Assembly: GCF_000208865.1 (NCBI RefSeq)
Contig: NC_018397.1
Span: forward strand, 4,803,748 to 4,867,747
DNA: 64,000 bases
Source of the DNA: Neospora caninum Liverpool
Lineage: Eukaryota > Apicomplexa > Conoidasida > Eucoccidiorida > Sarcocystidae
Reading direction: 5' to 3'
Under the pieces are notes generated by a model. It was not told the origin of the DNA. It did not search any database and saw only the letters and a list, made by a program, of their open reading frames with translations. This document shows positions 33,143 to 47,100 of the stretch, piece by piece. The first letter of the stretch is position 1. Each line of letters starts with the position of its first letter. The translations under genes and the position numbers were made by a program.

Positions 33143-34282
33143 GCAGGATCGGCAGGGCGCGGCTGTTGGAGAGTTTGCCTAAGAAACAGGTGAGACAGCA
33201 TGTGAAGGAATCCATCGTTCTTTATTGTCCTCTGATGCACAATTTTACGGTGCTGTCAAAAAAAAGAGCTCTTATGTTTGCCTGCCTTCGTGTGTACTGG
33301 CGGTGTGCAGCGTCACCATTGCAAGGCACCGCATGCGTCCCATCGCTGACTATCTCCCAGTAGGAAGACCTCTCTCAGTCTCGCCAATTAGCAATTTCTA
33401 TTCCCTTCCATTGTTTCATACAAGGTCCCCTGACTCAATCACATTGCCGCCTACCGCTTCCTGGGCATCGCAATGCCAGCCGTGTAACCGACTCTGCAGC
33501 CGGGTGTCTCGCATGCAGTGCGAAATGCATGCACTCCCCGTGTCCAGCATGGCTACATGAACGGGCCCCTGCTACGAGCGAATGTATCGAGAGGAAATAA
33601 AACAGTTTCCTCCCTGGTTCCGGAATAGGCAAGGTCGGAGGAGAATATACATGAGGCTGAGACAACCGCGGAGCTGCTGGCATGCGGTGTTGCGCTCGTC
33701 GGCCGCCCTGCATTTTCTGAGGCGCGTGCTGCCAGCGAAAGGCTGCCTTATTGGCTGCCTATATTTCCTTTTGAAACTACTGACTGGGACGTGCTGAATA
33801 TTCTCGTATGTAACATCAATCGTGTAAGCCCCAGTAAGACAAAAAAATCAGAGTGAATTTCAGGAACCCGTCGGCCTTAGGAACTCCTCAGCGTACACGA
33901 AGCTCTTTCTATGCATGCGTGATTTGCGCGGTACTCGAGGCTCCCGCGTTTGCACGGTCCCGTGGTTGGACAGAAAGCTTTCACAGCCTTGTCCTGCACT
34001 CCCCTCGCGCCACGAACCTCGTATCGCGCATGTGGACCCCACGTGCATAACTAAACGCACGTCATTTCCCTGTAAAGCTAACTTTGCTTCCATCGCATGC
34101 CCATCGTTCTATATGTCCAAGTATTGCGACAAGATCAGGACTACATACATGTGTACGCTTGACCGTTTCTATCTTTACATCTGCATATCATCTTATGCGC
34201 ACTGACACATATGTATGCATATACATATCTATACTTGGGTGTATAAGCATGTAAACGCCGCCTCAAACCTGCAGTGGACTGA

Positions 34283-34329
<47 letters not shown>

Positions 34330-34386
34330 ATATTTATATATGCATAAATCTGGTGACTCTCTGTGGTCGAAAGGGCACTTCACTAT
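33143..34386. other. Divergent intergenic region upstream of the RecQ gene
   Basis: This 1.2-kb region separates the unknown minus-strand gene from the RecQ helicase gene. It contains TGCATGC-type motifs near 33527 and 33913 and CATA-type microsatellites near 34200-34250. No gene is seen. Confidence 0.45.
34283..34330. repeat. (TATC)n microsatellite
   Basis: About eleven perfect TATC units end some 57 bp upstream of the RecQ start codon, probably in its 5' leader. A short TA run follows. Confidence 0.95.
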
Positions 34387-37300
34387 ATGGAGAGTATAGG
34401 TTCTGCCGATCTGTCTCAACTTGATCCCGACTGTATCGTTCTGGTAGAAGATGATACCAGTTCTCGGGGATCTGGAGTGGTGGAAGGGCAACGCCTTGGT
34501 GCGCTCGCTTCCGAAAGAGTCCAGCAAGAGGAAGCCTCTCTGGTGGAAGACCAAGTTACTGAAGAAGACGCGATGTCTGCTCCCTCAGCACGAGATGATA
34601 ACGAAGCAGCTATCAAGGGGCGTCTGCGAGAGATCAGGCAGCGGCTCGAAGACGTGGAGTCTCATATTGCTATTCTGAAGACAGAACGCGTGCAACTGAG
34701 GGAAGAAGAGGCGGATCTGACGGCCCAGCTCAAGAGAAATCGTTCGTGTGGTGCACAACGGTGTACTTCCGGTTCTGGTGAACAGAGCCCTCAAGAGCCG
34801 GACTGGTCGTCGCGCGACTTCCCCTGGACACCTGCTTTAGAGAAGGCCGCGCTTCGGTTCTTTGGAATCCAAGACTTCCGATTCAATCAGAGAGAAGTGA
34901 TGAATACCGTTCTCTCCTCCCGTGATGCTCTTCTTATCATGCCAACCGGAGGAGGAAAGAGTCTCTGCTTCCAGTTGCCGGCTCTGATTCATGGCGCCTC
35001 CAGTCACCTGACGCTCATCGTCTCTCCCCTGCTGTCTCTCATGGCCGATCAGGTGGGTTCTCTTGAACTTGCTGGAAGAGCTCGTGGATATGAAAAGGTC
35101 TAAATTGGGGCGCTGTCGCCATATAAGGCCACTGATGCATATTTGGAACTGTGGGCGGGAGAATTGTAGATCCCTTTTTGCCGGGTTTTGAGAACAGTAA
35201 AACCCGGAGTCGCAGCAGAGAGCTGCCTAGACTTCATGGAAGTGCCTCCGACACATGTTGCCGCGTTGCTATCGTACATTTTAGTTACGTGGGATGAACA
35301 GTTCATTTGACGCAAGAGCATCCACTGTCACCGAGACTCATGCGAACGACTGAGCACCTGGAGGCTTCCGAGATGGCGCCAGACTCGTGCAAAATCCCTT
35401 GGGTTTTTGTCGTGCAGGTCGCCGCGTTGCGGGCACTGCGACTCCAGGCTTTTTACTTGTCGGCGACGAGTTTGAAGGATGAAAAAGATGAAGCCAGCGG
35501 AGTGCTGAAGAGCTTGGAGGGAACGTCTGGCTGTTCCCAGACACAGAAGAGACAAAAAACAGAGAAGGTGGCCGCCGTCTCACCCGACCAGTCTTCGGAT
35601 GAACCCGGGGCTGTGTTCTTGTACGTGACTCCGGAGCGAATCGCAAAGAGCAAGAAGCTTATGTCTCAGCTTGAAAAGATTTATGCTGCGAAAAATCTTG
35701 CTCTGATTGTCGTTGACGAAGCGCATTGCGCGTCTCAGGTAAGCGATTAACACGTGACTCATCTAAGGAAAATATTTCCGAGATCTACATCACACGGACT
35801 GGTTTCTTGCTTCTTTAAAGTTGACCGTTCGGATCGCTAAAGTGCGAAAACGCAGAGAAAAGTATCTTTTTTACGTTCACACTGCCGGTGTCGTGGGCTT
35901 TGTCAGTCCTCTCATCTCCGGAGTGTGCCCAGCCACTGCGACCTTCAGCAAACACAAAAAAAACGCGACTCCTCGCTTTGCGGCTTGCCGTGTGAGCCAG
36001 CCCATCTATCAATCGATACTTTCTGTCGTATCAGGGTGGAAGAGACCTCAAAATCAAACGTTTCTTTGGCTGCAAAGTTGTATGGCATCCACTAAGGTGG
36101 TCGGCTACAGTGCTGTAGGCCTGTGGTTTCTCGTGAAAAATGGATTTAGTACGGATCCCTTAAGTGGTCCCAAGATGTGTTTGTGGCTGTATGTAGCTCT
36201 CGTCGCGACATCCTCTGTTGTGGTATTTGTGCTTGCCTGTTTTCCTCAACGCAGTGGGGACACTCTTTCCGACAGGACTATCGCCAGCTGATTTTGCTCA
36301 AGACGCAGTTCCCACGGGTGCCCTTGCTGGCACTCACCGCGACGGCAACGCCGCCGGTCGTAGACGACATTAAAAAAATGCTGCACATTCCGCACAGCCG
36401 AGTGTTTCGATCACACACGAACCGGGCGAACCTGTTCTACCACGTCGTCCACAAGCCGAAGACAAGCGAGGAGCAGATACGACTCATTGCAGACTTCATC
36501 AGGGCCTTCAACGGCCAATCGGGAATCCTCTATTGCCTTTCGAGAAAGGAGGCAGAAATACTGTGTGTGGCGTTGAAGCACGACTTCCAAATATCGTGCG
36601 CCTTCTACCATGGTGACCTCGACGCTAACAGTCGCCTCGAGGTGAGGATCGCTCCTAGGCTTCTAGCACACTCTTACAGAAGGCTCGTTGCCTCGAAAAA
36701 ACTACCGTGTGGTGCCCCGCGGATCGACACTCCAGGATGTTGTGGCCGGCGCACCGGTATTTGTTTCGCAAGACTACTCAGCGTCTTTCTTTCCGCACTG
36801 CGGTTTATACGCTACAAAACGGGACACGATGTGGGGAAGAGGACCAGCAGCTGGTCGTGCTTGCGAAGGCCTTCGGAAGCGGGCTACTGCAGGCTGCATC
36901 TGGCCGGCCAGGCTCCCCCGTACGCACCTCTGAGGCGCCAGAGTCTGACGGCGGCCAGCGCGCTCAGCTTTGGAACTGGCGATGGCGTAGCAGTCGATGT
37001 TTCTGCCGCATATGCCGGCACTCCTGCAGGGTCGGCAGTCGGAGGACAACAGAGGAGTCCGCGTATGTGAAGAGACTCGTATCCCCTGTGTCGGCACTTC
37101 ACAGCGTTACGATCCTTGATGTTTGCGCATCCGCCCTGGCGCGGCTGCGTGTGTGTGCGTGCAGATACACAGGCAGTGGTCGGCAGGATATGTGTCTGTC
37201 GTCGTCGCGACTGTTGCGTTCGGCATGGGCATCAACAAAGCGGATGTACGGTTCGTTGTCCATCACTCCCTGCCAAAGTCCGTAGACAACTATTACCAAG

Positions 37301-38679
37301 AAACCGGAAGGGCGGGGCGCGATGGAAGCCCGGCCCACTGTCTGCTGCTCTACCGTCCTTCCGATGTCAGCAGGCAGTCTGTGATGGTTTACTGGGAACC
37401 ATCTGGCCTGCGTCTGCTCTACGAAATGGTCCGTTTCTGTTCGGGGCTCGAGCCGCTCAGTAGTGACGCCTGGCGCGGCGGCCGCTGCCGGAGAGAAGCA
37501 ATATGCGCGCACTTTGGCGACGCCGCCGTTTCGTGTGAAAGAATGTGCGACCGGTGCGCGGTGACGCAGCTGTCTCCGGGGGAGCGATCGAATGCCGTTG
37601 CAGTGGATTCCACTTCGGCTTCGAGGCAGGAGACAGCGGTGAAGAGAGTGCCCGAGAGGACCAGAGGAGCGCAGCAGAACTCGGGAGAAGTCAACGTAGG
37701 CGCTCTCCGGGAGGCCGTCGGAATGATGTTTCGTGTGCTTGAAGGAGCAGACGAGAAAGAAAAGCAGGCTGACGCTGGAAAGATGACACTGCTGCAGTTG
37801 CAAACTGAGTGGAAGAAAAAACTGAAGCGCAAAGACTTCGGATCTCGTGCATTCCCCGCAGATGCCGACGTCCTTCAGGCTATCTTGGTCAATCTTGTCT
37901 GTCTCGACTACCTTTCAGAAACATTCTCTCATACGCCGTATAGCACGAACTCATACCTGCGGCTCAATCCAAAAGCTCGACGGTGTCTCTGCCAATTACA
38001 CTCTCATTGTGCCGATGAGGTACTTTCTGATATTGACGCTCGCATCTTGGCTGGTAGTCCCGGATTTTTAACCAACTGGAACGACTGCGGTCCTGTCAGA
38101 GGTCCACAAGGCCATCCGACGAATTGTTCGCCGTCGCAGAGCCGTAAAAAGCGGGACGGGGGGGCGACCACAGACGGAGACTGCGGTGCCACCCTGAAGA
38201 AAACTGACCTGCAATTTGGGAGAGGCTCGAAGTACACTGGAGTTATCCGGTCCACTCTCGAGCAATTGGCGATGAGTATGGGGCGCCAGAAAGGCGTCTA
38301 CGCATCGTGCGTCCTTGGCAACAGCGAAATTGACAGGCTTTGTCTCCACCTTTGCGGTGAGCGATCAGATGCAACTCGTGTGGCCCAAAGATATGCAGAA
38401 GGACGCAGCGCGGAAACAGGCGTGCCTTCTCAGCAAACCGGAACAGATGACGGGGCCCTGTGCCTCGAGAGTCAACGCGCGGCTGGAAGCTGGGCGGCAA
38501 CTTTGCAGGCCGCCGCATTGGGAAGCTCGGTGAAACTGCCTCCTCCGGAAGTGATACTTGGGCCAGTGCTCGCGGCAAGAAAAGTCGAGCTATACGGCGA
38601 CGACATTGTCCGCGCTTGTGTTCAGTCCTTGCGAAAGCAACCCAGCAACGCCCTATCCTGTCATATTTTACAGGGGTAA
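34387..38679 (+). CDS. RecQ-family ATP-dependent DNA helicase
   Basis: Four exons (34387-35052, 35418-35738, 36255-36641, 37165-38679) join in phase 0 and give about 962 aa. All RecQ motifs are intact: motif 0 FNQREV; Walker A MPTGGGKS with K191; Walker B DEAH at 322-325, followed across the intron by [11 protein letters not shown]; motif III LTATAT; and motif [12 protein letters not shown] with R507 and R510. After the helicase core comes the RQC zinc-binding block with [21 protein letters not shown] and their cysteines. The N-terminus has an acidic segment and a likely coiled coil (residues ~75-118). The C-terminal ~300 residues are lineage-specific, and no clear HRDC domain was seen. RecQ enzymes unwind DNA 3'-5' and act in recombination and fork repair. 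This copy is full length and should be active. The final exon encodes the whole C-terminal half. Confidence 0.95.
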
Positions 38680-40208
38680 CTTTGCGGCACGCTTGAGCAT
38701 CCATTCACGGTGATGCTGCGGTCCAGCGGGACCGGCATCAGTAACCATCCTCATTGAGAAACACGTACACCTAAAAGCGTACGCGGCTGTGAACAGACTC
38801 GAATTTGCTCACTGGTGGCACCTGCTTTGTTATTGCAGGCTTCACCGCTTTCCTACCTCTGACAAAGGTGGCTCACTGGGGAGACTCTCGATGTGCGTAT
38901 GCAAGACTATCTCCGTCAAGAGCTGCAAGTGGTCTCCCATTTGTGCAGTGCGGATACAAGTCGCATTATTCGGCGGGGGAAGTAACATCCGGAAAGTATA
39001 TACCCGGTCACAATATATAGTCCAAACCACATGTGAACTGCAGCTGAGTAAGACAAGCCGTAGGAAATCAAAGGGATGCTAACCGCAATTCACACAGCCT
39101 TACTCGCAATGTCGACAGACGAATCTATGGACTCTAGTGGACTTTTCGCGACACGGAGTGAAAAGAGCTTGGGAAACTGTTCTGACTTGCCCTCTTTTAT
39201 ATTCACTTAACGGAAAAATGCTGCAGCCTACTTGTTGGCTCCAACACCGAAAATGGCACAAGTAGTACAGCTCCATTTCTCTGAAGTATGTGACTTCCGT
39301 ACGGTTATCGCAAGGTCTCTCCTGGCTTGGCAGCGAAGTGAAGGCAAGGGCACACGTTAGCCGAAGGGTATACACTCAGCCATTCTCATCAACGGCGCCC
39401 GGTAGAATGGTAGAGGAAGTTCGTACCCACAGCCCTCGGGCGGTCCAGTGAGTTACATTGCACTGTATAATCCGCCACACGCCAAATGCGATGTTTATTC
39501 TGCATGTTTTCGAAGATCTCTTCTTCCCTATTTTGCATTTGGTATTTGGTTTTTGTGTCAAGCTACATGAGGCTTGTGATACGCAGCTGAGAATCATCCT
39601 GGAATTTTGTTTTGGCAAACAAGGCCGCAGCTGCGAACACGGTTGCGCTTCCGACGAGGCCCCAGAAGCTTCAGGTCTCCGTGTTCGTTTTTCCGGGCAG
39701 CACGCGGTATGTCGGCTCACTTTCCGTACACAGTTATTGACCGTCACGATCCTGTGACGAAGGTCTGAGGCATCTACCAACGTACGCAAACACCAAGGCA
39801 CGTTTGGGACGACCCTGACATCGTTGCATCATTGTCTTTGCACATTTACGTGGCTTGCCGCGGAATGCCACACGACAGATGCATCACGAACAACACTGGA
39901 CTTGCGTGTACATCCGACAGCCCACCATCGGCAAACTACCCGACGGACCCGAGAGAGCCACTTGCGTCAAACGCTCGCGCGGGCACAGTGGGATACTCTC
40001 TAGTTCGAAACGGAGGTACTTCAGAAAGGCAATACAAAAGTTGAGCACACGGCCAAGTAAACGGTGTGTCTTGCACCGCAGCCCCGACGTTTCCTAAAGA
40101 AATAACCCAGCAACCTGTTCAGAGAGGTCGGCCGCCCCGGAAGACCAGTCTCTTCTGTTAAGAGCGAAACAGACAGACAACCGTATATTCCTGTTTGGCA
40201 GTGTCATC
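38680..40208. other. Convergent intergenic region
   Basis: 1.5 kb between the stops of the RecQ gene (plus) and the first FeSOD gene (minus). No frame looks coding. It should contain both 3' UTRs. Confidence 0.45.
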
Positions 40209-41936
40209 TTATTTCAAGGCTTCCTCCAAGTTCTTGCTGGCGAAGTCCCAGTTAACAACCTCCCACCATGCTGCACGCAACACACAAGCACGCGCACACG
40301 TACACGAAGTGGATGTTTCATGCCACAAAATGCATGACCTCACACGCTCTATACGGAGACGTGGAAAAAAATCTGCTGGCATCTTCTGAAAAAAGCCCCT
40401 TCTGTCTCGCCCTCCTGTAGTTTCAAGATTCCACGAATTCCCGAAAGATTTAATGAAAACAGCAAAACGCCTTCTTCAGAGGCACGGACCGAGACGTTTT
40501 GCCACTGGAACGGCCACCTATGAGTACCGTCCTGGCTTCCGGGGGAGCTGGACGGCAACTATCAGTTATCTGCAAAAGGTGTTCAAGCGCACAACCGTCA
40601 CCAAGATATTCTATTTTGTAAGTGACGGCCATTACGTGCCGAGGTAGGAATGCGTGCAACTGGCATGCAGCAGACATGTGCTCGGGGATGTAAGCCCGTC
40701 AAAATTCTCGTGAGGCCAGAAGTCCCACCGAAAGTGTTACGTGGATTAAGGCAGACAAGAGGATACGGACGTGAAAGCACCGCCGTCTTGGAAACTCCCG
40801 TTTCACATTAACGTTGAACACCGGCATCTCGTGTGTAGTGCCTACCTTTGATGTACGCTGGTCTGTCGTTCTTTCTGTCCAGATAGTAGGCATGCTCCCA
40901 AACATCACAGCAAAGAAGCGGCACCTTCATCTGCTCCGTTATCGGCGTGCACGCATCATGCGTCTGCTCAATGCCAACTTTCTTGCCCTGTTTGTCCCAG
41001 ACAAGCCATGCCCATCCTGAGCCAAAGTGGCCAGCGGCAACCTTCGAAAACTCTTCCTTGAACTTCTCAACAGACGTGAATTCCTTGTTTATCTCGTCCA
41101 GAAGTCTCCCAGTTGGCTTTCCACCACCACCTGCTGTTGGCGGCTTCATGCTGTTGAAGTAGAAAGTGTGGTTCCACACTTGAGCTGCATTATTAAAAAT
41201 TGCTCCAGTAGACGAGCGGACCACCTCTGAGCCAATACACACACACGCAAAACATGTTGAAACAAGAAAACGGTGCTTTCCACCATGGTAGAAACGAACG
41301 GGGTTACTAGCACAAGTCGTTAGCCGTCGCCATTTCCACAACCCAGAAGAAGCCAGCTAAGCTGAAAGCGCGTCAACACCGCCAGAAAACAATATACTGG
41401 CCATAGACCCAACATACCTTCGAGAGTCTTTCCCGCAAAAGCGGTTCCTTCAATGAAGCCTGGAAGCAATGGATTCCACAGCCATAGTCAAAGTTGCATC
41501 TCATTCCCAGATATCAGTTGGTTCCTGGTTCTTCATTTCCAAAAACTCCAACAGCTAAAGGAGATGGCTAATGATGGCTAATGCAGTCATTTCCAACCTC
41601 TGCACGTAAGTCACCAGGCATGCAATACCAATCAGATGTGTGTCAGACCCGCCTAGGGCGCTTGCAATCAATGTTGTGGCCAGAGAGCAGCGTGTGCAGC
41701 TCGTGTAACATGTGCTTTGCCCTCGTGCTACTAAAAAGACAAGAGAGGAAGCACGAAAGTCGTCACGCAAGGCTATACAGCACGTGAATAGTGACTGATC
41801 TCGACCAGCCCTCACCGTTCAACTTAGCGACGTAGCCCGCATGGTGCTTGCCATGGTGAAACTGAAGTGTGTCCGCGCTGATATGGGGAGCAAGCGCGTC
41901 ATACGCATATGGGAGAGGGGGCAAAGTAAACGCCAT
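40209..41936 (-). CDS. Iron superoxide dismutase, cytosolic type
   Basis: Four exons (41936-41816, 41459-41418, 41226-40846 and 40270-40209) give exactly 201 aa. The protein begins directly with the SOD fold ([19 protein letters not shown]) with no leader, so it should be cytosolic. Metal ligands are visible as the His in [12 protein letters not shown], the His of WNHTFYF, and the Asp and His of DVWEHAYY. The [12 protein letters not shown] segment is typical of apicomplexan iron-type enzymes. The enzyme turns superoxide into oxygen and hydrogen peroxide. Intron positions and phases (1, 1, 1) match those of the second SOD gene at 52524-54484. The second exon is only 42 bp. Confidence 0.95.
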
Positions 41937-44146
41937 GTTGCCTTAAAAAGAGGAATAACGTATCACGAACAATAAAGCACTGTCAAAAAAGTGCAGCTCC
42001 ACACTCCTGTCTAGGGTTGCGACAGCCACACCCGGCGGATTGGTCCCGGCCGACGGAGACGTAAAGCACACGGTGGAAATCCGAATAGATTGTGCACGAA
42101 CTAGCACACAAATTCTTCTCCAGTACAGCTTTGTCTCTGCGTTGCAACAACATTGAAACGCAGCGAAATACGCCGTGAAACGAGCAGTGTACATGGCAGA
42201 CGCCAGTGAACCAACCAGCTATCGATGATGCCGCATGCGCGAGACGCGAACCACCCGTTGAGCAGCAGTTGTGGGAGCACACACGCAGTATAGGGTGCGA
42301 AGTGAAGAGTATAAATCCCCCGTTCAAGGCAGGTAGCTGGCAAGAAAGTGAACTTCGACGCCTCAACTTCGTTATTTGATGCAAGGATGTGTTTTTTTGG
42401 AATATCTTATCTCCTGCGTTTCACATGCTCTGGCACCTGGAAGAGTACTGGTAATGCCGTAGACCCAGCACCGCGGAAGACTACCTGTGTGCTCCTCGGG
42501 TTCATGGCTAGAACATTACATGGTGTGCGCCGTTCCATCATAAATGAAATCGTGGGTCCGTGTGGTTTTCGAAATGAGCCGTTCTACGATAGTTCGAACA
42601 GCCTCACCAGGGGTAATTCTCGATTACTGGCATGTGTTTACGAATTACAAGCAGCATTGCTCTCTGCACAAAGTGAGTTTTGCTGATCTAGTAGTTTTTA
42701 GAATTATGATCGCCTTCGTATGAGTCGCGGTTACGGATGGGCGTGTTCTTTGGTTCTGATGAAAAAGGTGAGTCTGGCATCATTCGCCACATGCCGGCAA
42801 GGCCAGCCCTCTCTCAAGCGCGCACAGTGTAAAAAATCTGGAGCAACTCAGTCCTGTTGGCACCGAGCAGAGTTTGTGTTCTAGATATAGAAGAAAACCG
42901 GACGACTTTGCCTAGCGTATTCGGACACTTCTAGTAATCTGGAGACTACTGTGTCAAAGCGCCATGTAACATCGTCTGCAGCTTGCAGGACCTTGAGTAT
43001 GGAAACCCTCAGAATGAAAGTAAACTCATGCCACGAGGCAAAGAGTATGCGGCACCGATACCAGCGCAAACGGCAACCAGTGACATGTGGAACCGGTGGT
43101 GTTTTTCTTATAAACATTTCCTGCAAGCACCATGCGCATTCCGAATCCGCCGTTGCAAAACGAGTCGCGATCACGCCAAAGCGTAAAACCAGGAACTGAG
43201 GGAAAAACGAAGAAGCAACAATTTAGGACTCGCAGGCCACGAAGCACTGCGTCGCTCGACATGTGGGTGCTCAACGAACTGTGTTTTTGTTTCCCCCTCA
43301 TCCGTATATACCAGAAATACCCTTACGGAGAACTTAGCTGCTCAATTGTACGGATGCCTCCTTCCACATAATCATGAAACGCTGTTAATTCCCTCCACTG
43401 AGGGCGCGGTGCGACGATCCAATCTGCCCCCTCGCCTCTGGTGCTGTCTCGGGTCCGGCCTCCCCGGGCCCCAACGGTGCATGATTGTTCTTTTTTGCAC
43501 GCAGAGCATCCGACAGCCAACCTGTCTACAACGGTGAAAACTCTGTCGCTGATACAAGGGGTTGGATAATGTCCTCTGGTTCTATTTTTGTCGACACCTT
43601 CCAAAGAAACCTTCTCCTACGTTGACGCTACGACAGCTATCACACAGTCGCGTTCCTTAAGAATGAGTGCATCGGATCTGGGCAGTTCTTTGCACGCTCC
43701 ACTGATGTCTCTTCGGTCCGGTCTCGTCCAGCAGAGTTGCATCTCTTAACTCTCTGCACAGAGGTGCTCCAACAGAAATGCGTTCGTTGTCCATTCAACA
43801 TTTACAAACGACAGCCCACGCTCGTATCTGGCCCAGTTTGTTGGCATGTGATATGCGAGTTTCTGTGGGTTGAAGAAAAATGTTCGTGCTCGGAAATATG
43901 TGCAGGATTTTGTCAAAGGCGCAATCGATCAGAATTCGTGTGTGGCCGCCTGCCGAGCGGTAAAACCGGAACTTGTGCGTAGTCCGTGTCGCCGGGAGAT
44001 CGCCCACGAACCGTGGTTGCCGTTCACCGGATAATTTTATCCCGATCGATCTCCCATGCCTTCTTGATCTGCGAGGCAGAAAGCCCCTGTGTGACAACAG
44101 TTAGTTCGCAGGAGCTCCCACGTCTGTCGCTCTCTGCGGGGCTTCC
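41937..44146. other. Divergent intergenic region between FeSOD and ABC transporter genes
   Basis: This 2.2-kb stretch holds the presumed promoters of the first FeSOD (minus) and the ABC transporter (plus). Short frames occur on both strands, but none has family similarity or a clean splice chain. I see no repeat or RNA gene. Confidence 0.45.
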
Positions 44147-47100
44147 ATGGAATCAAAATCATCTGACAGGCTGCTCAGTAGTCCCCCGAGCAGTTCCTTC
44201 TGTCGAAGTGTGCTTTTGGGGCGCCGAGAAAATGAAGATACAGGGTCCACCAGCCAATCTTGTGTTGCGGATGATTCCCTTAATAGCAGCTTTCCCTCCG
44301 AAGATCGGAGCTGGCTGGAGCCATTGCAGCACGACCATCAAAAACATATTCGAAGAAATTACTCACCAGGTGGCAAATTTTCGTCCAAAGTTTCCGCCAC
44401 AGAATCCGAACATGGTACAGGCCGCTACCGGGAAGTCCCCACTACTGCTAATGTAACACTCTTTGGAGACCTCCAAGAGATCGACGGGTCCTGTTCGTGG
44501 GTTAGCTCTCTGAAGTCCGCATGCGGTTCACCTCGTGCATCCGTTCCACGAGATGGCATTAGCAACAACTGGAATGCAAGCACAGAAAGACGTGGTGCCA
44601 GTCATGCCCCGTCCTCCATTTCTCAGCTTAATGTTTTACTCAAAGTACAGGAGATTCCAGTTAACTGGGTTCCCGGGTCGATGGTCGGTAAGCAACGTGA
44701 GGCAGCAAGTAGTGGGAATGTCCCGCCAAGCCTGACGTCGATCGAGCCCCTGGGCCTCGTAGTGTCAAGCGCATGCCCTGGGACGACAATGCCAACGAGT
44801 TTCTCTACAGCACGTCCTCATGGGGACACAAATTGCTTTGCCACGCGGGCACGAGCCAGGGACGCTACCCAGTGGACGAGGGGTTGCCTGGGGCCGTCAG
44901 TCCGGGACAGGTGGTTACCAATTCTCTCCTTCAGAAAGAAGCGGTGCATAAAACTTTCCACTTCACCCCACAATTACTCGGTCCGAAGGCTGGCTGTGTC
45001 ATACCTCCGTTACGTAGTCTACGCATGCACATAAAGTCGGAAAACGGCTTCTGTCTCTGGTCGACTGTCCTGTTTTGATTTCATAACTTCCTATCTGGTT
45101 TGCATCCGAAAACAAAAGCTGTGCCGAATGGTCATGAAAAAGTCACAAAAGAAAGAGAAACGCAGCACACATCTAGTCCGTACGAGGCATCCGAGTTAGC
45201 AAGGTTGACTGTGTGTTAATGTCAGAAGTGTTATGAGAGGGGAATGTTTTGTTTGCTATCTGCAGGCTCAGAAGGTGCCGCAGACAACCCACGATACAAA
45301 GACAATATCGTGTCTCATGAGGGTGTAGCCTGCGAGGACGGTTTGGAAAGCCTCAGTGGGACTCCGGAACAGTGTGCGTCCCGTACCAAGTGGGAAATCC
45401 TCGTAAAAGAAGATCAACCACCAAGCCGACCATCACTTTGTCTACCGCTTTCCCCCAGCAGCTGCAGTTTAAGCTGGAACAGTTGGCCAGCCAGTTATGA
45501 AGGCTCAGTCGTTTCTGGAGGGGACTGTGGCACAGGGACAGGGTGGGTTTGCGAATCGGAGGAAGACACGTGGGAATCTTACATAACCAGCCATGGAACA
45601 GCGCTCTTGCCAGCAGGTCAGGCTTGTCAATCGCCTTCCGATGTAAGATGCACATACAACTACCCACAGCTACCTGATTCTGACACCTTACCTACGCCGA
45701 CTTTATGGCATCAGATCAGGTTAGCGAAGAAGCTATGGGCGTTCACGGGACCTGACCGGCATTTAATAGCGACGGCGGCACTCTGTATGGTGCTTTCTGC
45801 GGCTGCACACGTAAGTCTAAGATTGCTGTAGCGGAAAAATAAGTCTGTTTTTTTCTGGGGCAGTGCGACCGGTTTACTGAGAAAATTGATGCAAATGGAA
45901 GGAAAGTGTGAATCTAATCGAGTTCCACGGGCATTATTAGGCTGCGGAGAAGCAGTCTGTTCGCGGGCGAGCTTTGATTGTCAATTAAGCATTAGGACAA
46001 ATCCCACCACCTGTAGAGTCAGGCCTTTTTGCCTAATAGAACCGGCAGAGATCGTGTGGCTCTGATTTGATGAATTCAAAACAATCGAACCCCCTTTCAC
46101 GGTTTGCAGAGGGGAGCTGGTTGATGGCAGTCACCCCAACCAAGGCAGCACATCGTCATGGAGACTGTCGACCAAGATACAATGCTTGCGTTGGCCTTTT
46201 CTGAAGACGGTTGGGGGAATGGAAATCCCTTCCAGGAAATTCCTGGATCCCTCTCAAAGAATTATCTTCCGTTTATGGCAGAGCGAGCAGCGCAAGGCTG
46301 TGTCATTCGCAGAGGAGGGTTGCTGTCGTGTTTGTTACATTGCCTCGCAGGTTTGTATTCCACATTTTGTGGGTACCGTGGTGGATACGGAAAGTCAAAT
46401 GGAAGTTAAGCATGCCATTATTTGCCTTGTCGTCGCAGCAGCGATCCACGTGTTGCTAAATGGACTAAGAGCGGGCTTGCTCCACCTGGCTCTTGTTAAA
46501 TCCAAGCTACGCCTGCAACAACGTCTTTTCTCCCGTCTTCTCATGGCGGACTTGAACTTCTTTCAGCAGCATGGTCCCGGCGGGCTGTCAGCGAGGCTTT
46601 GTGTCGACTGTTCGAAAGTCTGCGATATCTTCTTGATGAATCTGAACGTGTTCCTCAAATCACTTATGCAGATTGCTGGTAACGATCGTCTCCAAGGTCG
46701 CTCTTATTTACAACTAGACTACCAAAGTGTCTCCTGTGCACGTTGAAGCTGTGTCGGGTTAAAAGTGTTTCATCTGGATGATCACCCTGTTACAGCCCTA
46801 TCCATGAGGAATTAGAACTGTGGATGGAATAGGAACTAGGGTAAAACTGTCAGTAACAGGAGGGCCCACTACTGTAACCCTCCTCATTGTTTTTCAGGTG
46901 TAGTTTTCGAGCATATAATACAAACAAGAAGCTATATCACTGTCCGGGGGTGTGTCTCTACCCAGTGGAGTGGCGCACCCAAATCAGAGTCAACTATAAC
47001 TGCTATAAAATTTTTACGGGCCCTCAGCAGCTTCTATCATACGACGCACAGTATCTGCAGTTGGCACAAGCATATGCGTGTGCAAACAGGGCATCTCCAA

